NCBI GenBank assembly: GCA_934667795.1
Contig: CAKUMP010000122.1
Span: forward strand, 1-7,055
DNA length: 7,055 nucleotides
From: an uncultured Chthoniobacterales bacterium
GTDB taxonomy: Bacteria; Verrucomicrobiota; Verrucomicrobiia; Chthoniobacterales; CAKUMP01
Direction of reading: 5' to 3'
Of the stretch, positions 1-6,667 are shown in pieces. Below the pieces are notes generated by a model, which was not told the origin of the DNA, searched no databases, and saw nothing but the letters and a program-made list of their open reading frames with translations. Position numbers and translations under genes: made by a program. The first letter of the stretch is position 1, and each line of letters starts with the position of its first letter.

Positions 1-2
1 AA

Positions 3-158
3 TGGAAAGGGAAAATGCAATTGGCGGTGGGCGAAATTGATTATGGGTTTTATTTTCCGGTATCCATGATTCGAAAATGGGTGAAGGAAAGGCCGCAGGA
101 CTTTGCATCGGGATTTATAGAATGTTTTGCTCTGGTGGAAGGAGAGGTGGATGTATGA
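3..158 (+). CDS. C-terminal end of an unrecognised protein (5' end outside window)
   Basis: The frame starting at base 3 is open from the window edge to a TGA at 156-158 and gives 51 residues. The other two forward frames are closed by stops within the first 70 bases. The peptide is mixed and soluble-looking, with an aromatic stretch (GFYFP) followed by a basic amphipathic segment (MIRKWVKERPQ) and an acidic end (VEGEVDV). I do not recognise the family, and no catalytic motif is visible in this tail. Its stop overlaps the start of the next gene as ATGA (155-158), a typical sign of translational coupling inside an operon. This suggests the two proteins are made together. Frame and overlap are seen directly; that it is a real gene end is inferred from them. 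Confidence 0.6.
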   Translation, partial: WKGKMQLAVGEIDYGFYFPVSMIRKWVKERPQDFASGFIECFALVEGEVDV

Positions 159-1639
159 ACCCAGAACCCGTGGAGGAAAAAACGTCCGTAGCAGATGCAA
201 TTGACGCGAAAGAGGATACGAAAGGGAGTTTTTTTATCTTTTTGGAAAAATTGAAGAAATTCTGGGAAAAAACCGGAATTTTGCCTGCGAGACAAGGGAC
301 GGTGTTAGGGTTGGTGCTTGGAATGGGGTTTTGTATCTGGGTAATGGCATTTTTCGGGACGGTGTTAGTGCACCAGACGAATCTGGATCGTACGAGTTCG
401 GATCAGCAGTATAATATTGATCTGGCGCGGGAGAGTTCGAATGACTGGTACCCGTATCGCAGTAAGGGGATTGTGAAACCGTTATGGCCGTGGGTTGCTT
501 CTCTGGTGGTGGTGGAAGACGATCAGGAAAGTTTTATTCGGGGAAAAATATTGAATCTGCTGTTGTCGGGAGGGTTTGTGGTGGGGGTGATGTGGTGGAG
601 CAGTCGGATATTGCCTTTATGGGGGGTCTTGAATTTAGGGCTGGTGATGGGGTTAGGGGCGTTAATTCCGCGAGGAGCGTGGTTTCAGCCGGAGCCATTG
701 TTTTATATGGCCTTTGCATGGGCGTGGTGGATTGGGTGGAAAACATTAAAAACGTTTCGATGGCGGGATTTTATTTTTTTGGGCATCGCGCTTGGGGTGG
801 GATATCTTGCAAAATCTTCTACGAATTTGTTGCTGGGTGTTTTTTTTGCCGGGGGGATATTGCGTTGGGGATGGAGTTGGATCGAACGGAAATGGACCGG
901 AGAGAGTTCCTGGAAGGGGTTGCATTACTTCGCGGGGCTGGGGTTGGCATTGGGAATTTTTGGTGTTCTGATATTACCGGGGGCTGTTTATTCTCAGAAA
1001 AAATATGGAGACCCTTTTCATAGCTGGCCGAAATACTGGATGTGGCAGGATGATTTTGGATCAGAATCGGTCCCTTTTATGGCGCAGTATAACAGCCGGG
1101 AAAAATTGGAAGCGATGACGGATGAAGAAAAGCCGTCGATGAAAAATTATTTCAAAACGCATTCCGGAGAAGAAGCCTGGGAGCGGTTATCGGTTGGTGT
1201 CAGCCATAAAGTCTGGCGGTTTTTTGTGCCCGAAGGGAAAATCAAAAAGCCGGGAAAAGGAAAACCCTGGAAGCAGATTTTATTTGTGCGTGGGGGATAT
1301 TTACTCGCATTTTTAGGAATATGGGTACTGGTGACGGGTGTGTCCTGGACACAAAAAGGGAGGTTTCGAATGTATGCAGGAACAGACCTGCTGCAGTTTG
1401 CTTTTGTTGGAATGGCTTTTGTCGGGTATAGCCTGGCGTATGGCTGGTATCATCCGATTGGCGCAGGAGAGCGGTTTTTATTGAGTTTATATGCTCCTAT
1501 GGTGCTTTCATTTGCAGTGGGCGCAGGGATATGTCTGCGAGAGCGATGGACCACGTCTCATTGGATCCAGCACGTTTTTGGCGCATGCCATGCACTCCTC
1601 TTCTTGTGCCTCCTGTGCCGTATTTGGGAAGTAATGTAG
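155..1639 (+). CDS. Polytopic membrane protein, putative GT-C-type glycosyltransferase
   Basis: This is a 494-residue integral membrane protein. A charged cytosolic N-terminus (1-48) is followed by about 10-11 hydrophobic segments, roughly at 49-72, 134-149, 154-171, 182-197, 206-218, 222-236, 256-276, 380-398, 412-430, 441-461 and 471-489. The first loop after the first membrane helix holds an Asp near residue 83 (SSDQQYNID) and a proline/aromatic stretch (DWYPY to KPLWPW). This layout resembles lipid-phosphate-sugar-dependent GT-C transferases of the PMT/ArnT type, where an early extracytoplasmic acidic residue is catalytic. A large soluble loop lies at about 280-375. Substrate is unknown. 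The ATG at 155 is preferred over the in-frame ATG at 77: an AAGGAGAGG ribosome site lies at 139-147, and the start overlaps the upstream stop. The coding strand is extremely G-rich. Family assignment is inference from topology and loop position; no full signature motif is present. Confidence 0.6.
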   Translation: MNPEPVEEKTSVADAIDAKEDTKGSFFIFLEKLKKFWEKTGILPARQGTVLGLVLGMGFCIWVMAFFGTVLVHQTNLDRTSSDQQYNIDLARESSNDWYPYRSKGIVKPLWPWVASLVVVEDDQESFIRGKILNLLLSGGFVVGVMWWSSRILPLWGVLNLGLVMGLGALIPRGAWFQPEPLFYMAFAWAWWIGWKTLKTFRWRDFIFLGIALGVGYLAKSSTNLLLGVFFAGGILRWGWSWIERKWTGESSWKGLHYFAGLGLALGIFGVLILPGAVYSQKKYGDPFHSWPKYWMWQDDFGSESVPFMAQYNSREKLEAMTDEEKPSMKNYFKTHSGEEAWERLSVGVSHKVWRFFVPEGKIKKPGKGKPWKQILFVRGGYLLAFLGIWVLVTGVSWTQKGRFRMYAGTDLLQFAFVGMAFVGYSLAYGWYHPIGAGERFLLSLYAPMVLSFAVGAGICLRERWTTSHWIQHVFGACHALLFLCLLCRIWEVM

Positions 1640-1657
1640 GAGTTTAGAGCAATTTAA

Positions 1658-1804
1658 GTAACCCTATACCCATTCGACGGTGACCACATACTTGCACAAG
1701 TGAGTGTTGAACTGGATGGATTCGCCCCCCGCTGGGAAGCGCTGGATGAGGATATTACTGTCCCTGGAGTTGTTGCTGGTCGTTTTCAGTTACCGCTCCC
1801 CTAA
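1658..1804 (+). pseudogene. Possible remnant of a DUF2442-like gene
   Basis: Between the two convergent genes a plus-strand frame is open from just after a stop at 1655-1657 to a TAA at 1802-1804, giving 48 residues. The second half reads W-E-A-L-D-E-D-I-T-V-P-G-V-V-A-G, which resembles the conserved end of DUF2442-type small proteins (W..LDEDI.V.GLL.G, from memory). The first part contains FDGDHI and VELDG, like the family's N-terminal strand. The usual middle section seems to be missing. There is no good start codon: only a GTG at 1700, without a ribosome site, would give a 34-residue product. The last 15 bases overlap the 3' end of the minus-strand amidase gene. The open frame is seen; the family match and the idea of decay are inference. 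Confidence 0.35.
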
Positions 1805-3094
1805 ATAATAATCCACAAGCCCCTGAATCAGCGCATTGGTGTACTCCTGATAAATATTGGGACGCTGGGCGCCACGAACTTCGCGTGTGCCGGAGTATTC
1901 GCCCAATTGGAAGTGCTGGAAAAAGCCTTCAGAATTCATCACATACGGTTCCAGAAAAACGACGGGGCACTGATAGAGACGGTTGGCGAGTAAATTTCGT
2001 GCCCAGACGTAATTGTCGGATGACATTTTCCGCGCGTTGGAACCGGTATAAATGTAAGGTGGCAAGTTGTTTATCTTTGCCATAGAGCGCGCGACTTGTT
2101 GCGAAAGCGGGATTTCTTCCTCATGGATGCGCTGGAAAATCCGCTGGAGCATGTCAAAACGGACATCGTCCAGAGCGATTTCAGATCTTCCGTAGGTGCC
2201 ATTTACCAGGAGGTGAAAGTGGTTGACGTTTACCAGTTGGGGCGAAGCCGGGTCTCCCCATGCTTCTGCATTAAAGTGGAGGCAGAGTACGATATCGGGT
2301 TTGAGTTTCGCATTCACTTTTTGTGCGCGAGCACGGATTTCCGAGGTGCGATAAAAAAGGAGTTCGCTTTGCCATTGGATGGATGCAAATTTTCGTGGGT
2401 CATTGGGACCGGAATAGGAATCGTAAATGGCATTTCTGCTGATCGATTTGATGGTTTTGATCGCTTCATCGCGAAAATCTTTGGGGCGCTGGGAGGTGAC
2501 AGGTTGTGTGGATTTGCGGACCCAAACGACTTTTGCGCCGAGGCGTTCCAGATTAGGGGCGAGTAATTCGGCAACTTTAAGACTCATGTTGCCTTCCATC
2601 ACGGGAGGAACTTTGCCGATCTGAAACCAGCGTTCTTCCATTTTAGCGTAGTTTCCCCCGATGTGTCCAGGATCAAGCGCAACGGTCAGCCCCTGAAGCG
2701 GACGCGATGAGGAGCGCTTTGAAAGCTGGGATTTTTGCTTCCAGTAACGCGGCAGCGGTGCCCGGCTGGCGGCATTCGGCGCAAAACGGATAAAAATACC
2801 CGGCTTCTGCGAGGATCCCGTATTGGTCAGAATCTGAACCCCGGAATGAGAAATGGTCAGAAATCCCGAATAGGCACTTTCAGACGCATAAACCTGTTGA
2901 AGTGCAGATTCAAATTCTTCACGCGTTATGGTGTCGTGATAAGCCTCAAGCTCTTTCCAGGCGGGGGAGGGAGCCAGGGGGCTGAGGTTTTGCGCAGTGG
3001 CTGAATCAGGACACATGATCAAAAAACAAAGGATGAAAACAAGGGAGAAAAAAGCCGTTTTACGAAAAAACACAGGAAGAATGGATGAATGCAT
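1790..3094 (-). CDS. Secreted N-acetylmuramoyl-L-alanine amidase (Amidase_3 type)
   Basis: This is a zinc amidase that should cleave the bond between N-acetylmuramic acid and L-alanine in peptidoglycan. From the ATG whose complement lies at 3092-3094 it has 434 residues. The N-terminus is a clear Sec signal: basic RK at 11-12, a hydrophobic core at about 14-27, and likely cleavage after A34 (SATA). The catalytic domain runs from about 135 to 430. Expected metal ligands are H144 (DPGHIGG), E167 (VMEGN) and H273 (CLHFNA). The catalytic glutamate would be E382 in FLEPYVMNSEG, matching the family's late E...N..E motif. The domain is much longer than the usual 180 residues or so, with inserts at about 200-265 and 277-372. 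No SH3, LysM or other wall-binding domain is seen. The frame stays open upstream to 3271, but that part would overlap ymdB and precede the signal peptide, so the shorter start is chosen. No strong ribosome site is visible. Confidence 0.88.
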   Translation of the reverse strand: MHSSILPVFFRKTAFFSLVFILCFLIMCPDSATAQNLSPLAPSPAWKELEAYHDTITREEFESALQQVYASESAYSGFLTISHSGVQILTNTGSSQKPGIFIRFAPNAASRAPLPRYWKQKSQLSKRSSSRPLQGLTVALDPGHIGGNYAKMEERWFQIGKVPPVMEGNMSLKVAELLAPNLERLGAKVVWVRKSTQPVTSQRPKDFRDEAIKTIKSISRNAIYDSYSGPNDPRKFASIQWQSELLFYRTSEIRARAQKVNAKLKPDIVLCLHFNAEAWGDPASPQLVNVNHFHLLVNGTYGRSEIALDDVRFDMLQRIFQRIHEEEIPLSQQVARSMAKINNLPPYIYTGSNARKMSSDNYVWARNLLANRLYQCPVVFLEPYVMNSEGFFQHFQLGEYSGTREVRGAQRPNIYQEYTNALIQGLVDYYLGER

Positions 3095-3164
3095 GGGATG
3101 GGAATAAAGGTTTTTGTGAGATTTTCTCTGGTGGGAAATGGAAGGATACGATACATCTAAAAAA

Positions 3165-3992
3165 ATGTTAAGAGTACTGTTTTTGGGTGATATTGTAGGC
3201 GAGCCGGGTAGAAAAGCTGTTATGGAGAACGTGCCACGGTTGAAGGAAGAATGGCAAGTGGATTTCGTCATTGTAAATGGAGAAAATGCTGCGGGGGGAC
3301 GTGGGATTACTTCTAAAATTGCAATTGATTTGCTGCGATCCGGGATAGCGGTGATTACAACCGGGGATCATGTGTGGGACCAACGGGACGTCATCAGCTA
3401 TCTGGATTCCGAACCGCGCGTGTTACGCCCGGCAAATTATCCCGCAGGAACTCCCGGGTTCTCGCATATTGTACTGGAAACCCCAAAAGGAAAAATCGGA
3501 GTGATTTCCATTCAAGGCCGCACGTTTATGCAACCAGATCTGGAAAACCCGTTTTTGACCATTTCAAAAATTGTTGAGGAAATGCGACAGGAAACCTTCA
3601 ATATTGTGGTCGATGTGCATGCAGAAACGACGAGTGAGAAAATTGCGATGGGACGGTATCTGGACGGGCGGGTTTCTGCGGTTCTGGGAACCCATACCCA
3701 CGTGCAGACCGCAGATGAACAGATTTTTCCGGGCGGAACCGCCTTTTTGTGTGATGCCGGGATGTGCGGACCTCATAATTCCATTCTCGGACGGGAAACG
3801 GCTGCTATTCTGGAAAAATTTTGCACCAGCATGCCTGTTCGTTTTCCTATCGCCAAAGGAGATATTAAGCTTTGTGGCGCCCTCGTCGATATCGATGTCC
3901 GAAATGGGCGCGCAACACGAATTCAACGCGTTCAGGAGGCGATTTTTGATCAAAATTCAGAAAATTCTGAAAATAATATTAAAAAATGTTAG
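3165..3992 (+). CDS. ymdB: YmdB-family metallophosphoesterase (TIGR00282-like)
   Basis: This is a 275-residue calcineurin-like phosphoesterase that aligns by memory along its whole length with Bacillus subtilis YmdB, a 2',3'-cyclic-nucleotide phosphodiesterase of about 264 residues that affects biofilm and motility choice. Metal-site residues are visible in order: D9 (FLGDIVGEPGR), E40-N41 (NGENAAGG), D68-H69 (TGDHVWDQ), H152 (DVHAETTSEK), and H177 and H179 (GTHTHVQTAD). The protein has no signal peptide and should be cytosolic. At residue 68 Asp replaces the Asn of the usual GNH motif. The start at 3165 gives the family-typical beginning MLRVLFLGD. An ATG at 3138 would add nine residues, and neither start has a well-spaced ribosome site. 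The gene is divergent from the amidase, with 70 bases between starts. Its last codons are A/T-rich and overlap the upstream region of the promoter for the tRNA-Thr/tuf transcript. Role in this organism is inferred. Confidence 0.9.
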   Translation: MLRVLFLGDIVGEPGRKAVMENVPRLKEEWQVDFVIVNGENAAGGRGITSKIAIDLLRSGIAVITTGDHVWDQRDVISYLDSEPRVLRPANYPAGTPGFSHIVLETPKGKIGVISIQGRTFMQPDLENPFLTISKIVEEMRQETFNIVVDVHAETTSEKIAMGRYLDGRVSAVLGTHTHVQTADEQIFPGGTAFLCDAGMCGPHNSILGRETAAILEKFCTSMPVRFPIAKGDIKLCGALVDIDVRNGRATRIQRVQEAIFDQNSENSENNIKKC

Positions 3993-3999
3993 AATTCTT

Positions 4000-4027
4000 T
4001 TGACAGATCGCTTGAATTTGTTAGCTT
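4000..4027 (+). promoter_or_regulatory. Likely sigma-70 promoter for the tRNA-Thr/tuf transcript
   Basis: A perfect TTGACA lies at 4000-4005. After a 16-base spacer there is TAGCTT at 4022-4027, preceded by TG at 4019-4020, so it reads as an extended -10 box with an imperfect hexamer. The stretch before the -35 box (about 3959-3999) is rich in A and T runs, like an UP element that boosts rRNA and tRNA promoters. The promoter starts eight bases after the ymdB stop and points to tRNA-Thr, leaving a leader of about 150 bases. Motifs are seen; activity is inferred. Confidence 0.5.
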
Positions 4028-4148
4028 GCTTGTCACTTTTTCCAGACAAATGGATCGACCTGATGTCCCGTTTTACGAGGATCGTGAATTGGGGTACGGG
4101 TTTATATTCTTTTGTAGGGAAGATGATTAGAGGTTGCAGGATGGCGGT

Positions 4149-4172
4149 GGTAACCCAGGGTTGACCGTTTTT
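4149..4172 (+). terminator. Small terminator-like hairpin just before tRNA-Thr
   Basis: GGT (4149-4151) plus AACC (4152-4155) pair with GGTT (4159-4162) plus ACC (4164-4166). The loop is CAG and one G (4163) is bulged. A run of five T follows at 4168-4172. The shape is that of a short intrinsic terminator, only 14 bases before the tRNA. If the promoter at 4000 is real, this would act as an attenuator or be read through. Stability is modest, so the call is tentative. Confidence 0.3.
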
Positions 4173-4186
4173 CTGTTCCTGAAAGT

Positions 4187-4262
<76 letters not shown>

Positions 4263-4337
4263 TTAAGGAAACAGAAACCAACGTCCGAGAACATTTTAAT
4301 CCAAAAAACCAAACGAGACACACCAAGGAGACCTTAA

Positions 4338-5522
4338 ATGGCCAAGGATAAATTTGAGAGAGCCAAGCCGCACGTAAACATCGGAACCATCGGTCACGTG
4401 GACCATGGAAAGACGACGTTGACGGCTGCCATCACCACGATTCTCGCGAAAGCCGGCTTTGCCGAAGCTCGCGATTACACTTCTATTGATAATGCACCAG
4501 AAGAAAAAGAACGTGGTATTACTATTAACACTTCCCACGTGGAATATCAGACAGATAAACGTCACTACGCGCACGTGGATTGCCCCGGGCACGCTGACTA
4601 TGTGAAGAACATGATCACCGGAGCCGCCCAGATGGACGGTGCTATTCTGGTATGTTCGGCTGCAGACGGCCCAATGCCGCAAACCCGTGAACACATTTTG
4701 CTGGCTCGCCAGGTGGGGGTTCCCTCCATTGTGGTGTTCCTGAACAAATGTGACATGGTGGACGATCCCGAGTTGCTCGAGCTCGTCGAAATGGAAGTGC
4801 GTGATCTGCTTAACAGCTACGATTTCCCAGGTGACGAAATTCCTATCGTCAAAGGTAGTGCTTTGAAAGCACTCGAAGGGGATGAAGAATATGCAAAACA
4901 GATTCTCGCATTGATGGATGCTGTGGATGAATACATCCCGGTTCCTGAACGCCCGGTGGATCAGCCATTCCTGATGCCTATCGAAGACGTTTTCAATATT
5001 GAAGGTCGTGGAACGGTCTGCACAGGTCGTGTGGAACGCGGGATCCTCAAGAAAATGGACGAAGTGGAAATCGTGGGTATCCGCGATACTCAGAAAACAA
5101 CTTGCACCGATATTGAAATGTTCCGCAAATTGCTGGACGAAGCTCAGGCTGGTGACAACGTTGGTCTGTTGCTCCGCGGTATCAAGAAGAGCGATGTGGA
5201 TCGTGGCCAGGTGATTGCCAAGCCAGGTTCCATTACGCCTCACCGTAAGTTCAAGGCTGAAGTTTATGTTCTGAGCAAGGAAGAAGGTGGACGTCACACT
5301 CCTTTCTTCTCGAACTACCGTCCTCAGTTCTACTTCCGTACGACAGACGTAACCGGTTCCATTAAATTGCCTGATGGCGTTGAAATGGTGATGCCTGGTG
5401 ATAACGTTTCCGTCGAAGCAGAATTGATCACTCCAATCGCTATGGAAAAAACGATCCGTTTCGCTATCCGCGAAGGTGGTCGTACCGTTGGCGCTGGACG
5501 TGTGACGGATATTCTTGATTAA
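4338..5522 (+). CDS. tuf: Translation elongation factor Tu (EF-Tu)
   Basis: EF-Tu is a cytosolic GTPase that carries aminoacyl-tRNA to the ribosomal A site. The product has 394 residues, the normal bacterial length. GTPase motifs sit at family positions: G1 GHVDHGKT (19-26), switch I RGITI with T62, G3 DCPGH (81-85), G4 NKCD (136-139) and G5 SAL (174-176). Domains 2 and 3 follow, with GRGTVCTGRVERG and a normal end (GRTVGAGRVTDI). An AAGGAG ribosome site at 4325-4330, seven bases before the ATG, supports the start. The 75-base leader after tRNA-Thr is rich in A and C and looks unstructured. Codon use is cleaner and less G-biased than in the left-hand genes, as expected for a very highly expressed gene. 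The stop codon TAA (5520-5522) touches the outer arm of a long inverted repeat. Confidence 0.99.
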   Translation: MAKDKFERAKPHVNIGTIGHVDHGKTTLTAAITTILAKAGFAEARDYTSIDNAPEEKERGITINTSHVEYQTDKRHYAHVDCPGHADYVKNMITGAAQMDGAILVCSAADGPMPQTREHILLARQVGVPSIVVFLNKCDMVDDPELLELVEMEVRDLLNSYDFPGDEIPIVKGSALKALEGDEEYAKQILALMDAVDEYIPVPERPVDQPFLMPIEDVFNIEGRGTVCTGRVERGILKKMDEVEIVGIRDTQKTTCTDIEMFRKLLDEAQAGDNVGLLLRGIKKSDVDRGQVIAKPGSITPHRKFKAEVYVLSKEEGGRHTPFFSNYRPQFYFRTTDVTGSIKLPDGVEMVMPGDNVSVEAELITPIAMEKTIRFAIREGGRTVGAGRVTDILD

Positions 5523-5612
5523 TTAAAGGAAATGATTTGCCCCTGCCTCGGGAATACGATGAATGTTGTATAAATATTCAAAATATTCCTTGAGGCAGGG
5601 AGTTCCTTTAAT
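5522..5612 (+). repeat. 91-base nested inverted repeat between tuf and tRNA-Trp
   Basis: Four paired blocks nest inside each other. The outer arm ATTAAAGGAA (5522-5531) pairs perfectly with TTCCTTTAAT (5603-5612). Next, CCCTGCCTC (5541-5549) pairs with GAGGCAGGG (5592-5600), then GGAATA (5551-5556) with TATTCC (5584-5589). The inner arm is GAATGTT (5561-5567) with AATATTC (5573-5579), including one G-T pair and a loop GTATA. As RNA this is one long hairpin directly after the tuf stop. It could end tuf messages, protect their 3' end, or mark a cleavage point before tRNA-Trp. There is no long T run after the stem, so it is not a textbook terminator. It could also be a small mobile repeat with 10-base inverted ends. 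Confidence 0.75.
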
Positions 5613-5626
5613 AATAATGAAAGCAT

Positions 5627-5699
5627 AGGTCAGTAGCTCAATTGGTAGAGTAGCGGTCTCCAAAACCGTCGGTTGGGGGTTCGAGTCCCTCCTGGCCTG
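5627..5699 (+). tRNA. tRNA-Trp (anticodon CCA)
   Basis: The acceptor arm AGGTCAG (5627-5633) pairs with CTGGCCT (5692-5698) with one G-T pair. The D arm is AGCTC...GGTAGAGT. The anticodon stem GCGGT with ACCGT encloses CTCCAAA, so the anticodon is CCA at 5660-5662, reading TGG. The T arm is GGGGG-TTCGAGT-CCCTC. The discriminator is G5699, the usual tryptophan identity base. The 3' CCA is not encoded (the next bases are CTT), unlike the tRNA-Thr upstream. Its place between tuf and secE is common in bacteria. Confidence 0.97.
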
Positions 5700-5760
5700 C
5701 TTCATTAATAAATAAGAAACTGGATCGGTTCTGCTGAGAAGTAGACGAAGGAAATTACAA

Positions 5761-5979
5761 ATGATTGGTAAAACAAGAAAATTTATACGCGAAACCTGGG
5801 TGGAGTTGCAAAAAGCAACCTGGCCATGGAATCCAAAAGAAAAAGGAATTGTTCGTAAATATCGCGAATTGATCGATTCCACTATTGTTGTTTTAATCGG
5901 TTCTATCCTTCTTGCAGGCATTATTTCTATCAGTGACCTGCTTCTGGTTTCTTTAGTAAGTGTGCTGGTGGGGTCCTGA
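5761..5979 (+). CDS. secE: Preprotein translocase subunit SecE
   Basis: This is the short, single-spanning subunit that stabilises SecY in the inner-membrane Sec channel. At 72 residues it is typical of the short bacterial form. The amphipathic N-terminal helix (3-20) ends in the family motif ELQKATWP (15-22). A second cytosolic stretch (23-38) leads to a hydrophobic segment at about 41-57, with a further hydrophobic tail to residue 70. GAAGGAA at 5747-5753, seven bases before the ATG, fixes the start. The gene lies 61 bases after tRNA-Trp and before nusG, the usual order. The weak overall conservation is normal for SecE; the motif plus the position make the call firm. Confidence 0.93.
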   Translation: MIGKTRKFIRETWVELQKATWPWNPKEKGIVRKYRELIDSTIVVLIGSILLAGIISISDLLLVSLVSVLVGS

Positions 5980-6085
5980 ATCACAGGAAAAACGAAGTCC
6001 CCGGCATTTAAGATTTTAGTATTTTTAATATTTCGAAAAAGATGGACTGGGCACGCTGTTGCCCGTACCCCCAATAAATTATATC

Positions 6086-6649
6086 ATGAATGATTCGCAC
6101 CAAGGCCAATGGTTTGTCGTACAGGTTCTCTCAGGACAGGAGCAGAAGGTTTACGACAATCTTGTGCGCCGGATTCAAACCGAGGAAATGGGCGATGTGG
6201 TTTTCGAAGTATTGATTCCGACAGAAAGAGTTTCCGAAGTAAAACGGGGACGTAAGACGGAAACCACCCGGAAATTTTTTCCAGGCTATATTATCGTGCA
6301 CATGGATTTACTGGATGAATCCAACCGTCCAAAAGAACGGACATGGTATTTTATCCGCGAAACTCCAGGAGTGATTGGCTTTGCGGGAAATAAAGAACGT
6401 CCGATGCCTATGCGCCCTGAAGAAGTGGACAATATGATCTATCAGATCAAGGAACGTGGCGATACGGTGACCCCTAAAGTGGCATTCGAAGTGGGAGAAA
6501 CGGTCAAAGTTTCGGATGGTCCCTTTCAGAACCAGACAGGGGTGGTGGAAGAAATTGATCCGGTTCGCGGGAAATTACGGGTGTCGGTCAGTATTTTCGG
6601 CCGCGCAACTCCGGTGGATCTGGAGTACTGGCAGGTAGAAAAAGGATAA
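6086..6649 (+). CDS. nusG: Transcription termination/antitermination factor NusG
   Basis: NusG binds RNA polymerase, increases processivity, and links it to Rho or to ribosomal protein S10. From the ATG at 6086 the product has 187 residues, close to the usual 180 or so. The NGN domain begins at WFVVQVLSGQEQKV (9-22) and includes RKFFPGYIIV (62-71) and the TPGVIGF stretch (93-99). A linker follows, then the KOW domain (about 135-187) with FEVGETVKVSDGPF and GVVEEID. The frame is open back to a TTG at 6059, but that start would add nine residues absent from the family, so the ATG is preferred. Neither has a clear ribosome site, which is odd for this gene. The gap from secE is 106 bases, A/T-rich, with a small hairpin GGGCA/TGCCC at 6049-6064. 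Confidence 0.96.
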   Translation: MNDSHQGQWFVVQVLSGQEQKVYDNLVRRIQTEEMGDVVFEVLIPTERVSEVKRGRKTETTRKFFPGYIIVHMDLLDESNRPKERTWYFIRETPGVIGFAGNKERPMPMRPEEVDNMIYQIKERGDTVTPKVAFEVGETVKVSDGPFQNQTGVVEEIDPVRGKLRVSVSIFGRATPVDLEYWQVEKG

Positions 6650-6667
6650 AAAAAAAGATTTTTGGCT

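Noticed and set aside
484..1023. Open plus-strand frame of 179 codons inside the membrane protein gene
   Set aside because: It lies wholly within the larger gene in another frame, has odd composition (very rich in Gly, Arg and Cys), and no ribosome site or family motif.
2096..2566. Plus-strand open frame of 156 codons within the amidase gene
   Set aside because: It is antisense to a well-supported amidase with catalytic motifs, and shows no family resemblance or ribosome site.
4103..4108. TATATT as a second -10 box before tRNA-Thr
   Set aside because: No acceptable -35 element lies 16-18 bases upstream (the bases around 4080-4085 read GATCGT).
3571..4164. Plus-strand open frame of 197 codons overlapping ymdB and the following gap
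   Set aside because: The first two thirds overlap ymdB out of frame, and the remainder covers the promoter and leader region. No domain or signal is visible.
4296..5297. Long open minus-strand frame of 333 codons opposite tuf
   Set aside because: It is the known antisense shadow of EF-Tu codon bias; the product is rich in His, Phe and Thr and has no recognisable domain.
5974..5988. TCCTG/CAGGA hairpin at the secE stop as a terminator
   Set aside because: Only five base pairs and followed by A residues rather than T, so termination is unlikely.
5523..6074. Minus-strand open frame of 183 codons across tRNA-Trp and secE
   Set aside because: It runs antisense through a tRNA gene. The RRDSNPQPTVLETATLPIE stretch is the well-known false translation of a tRNA region seen in databases.
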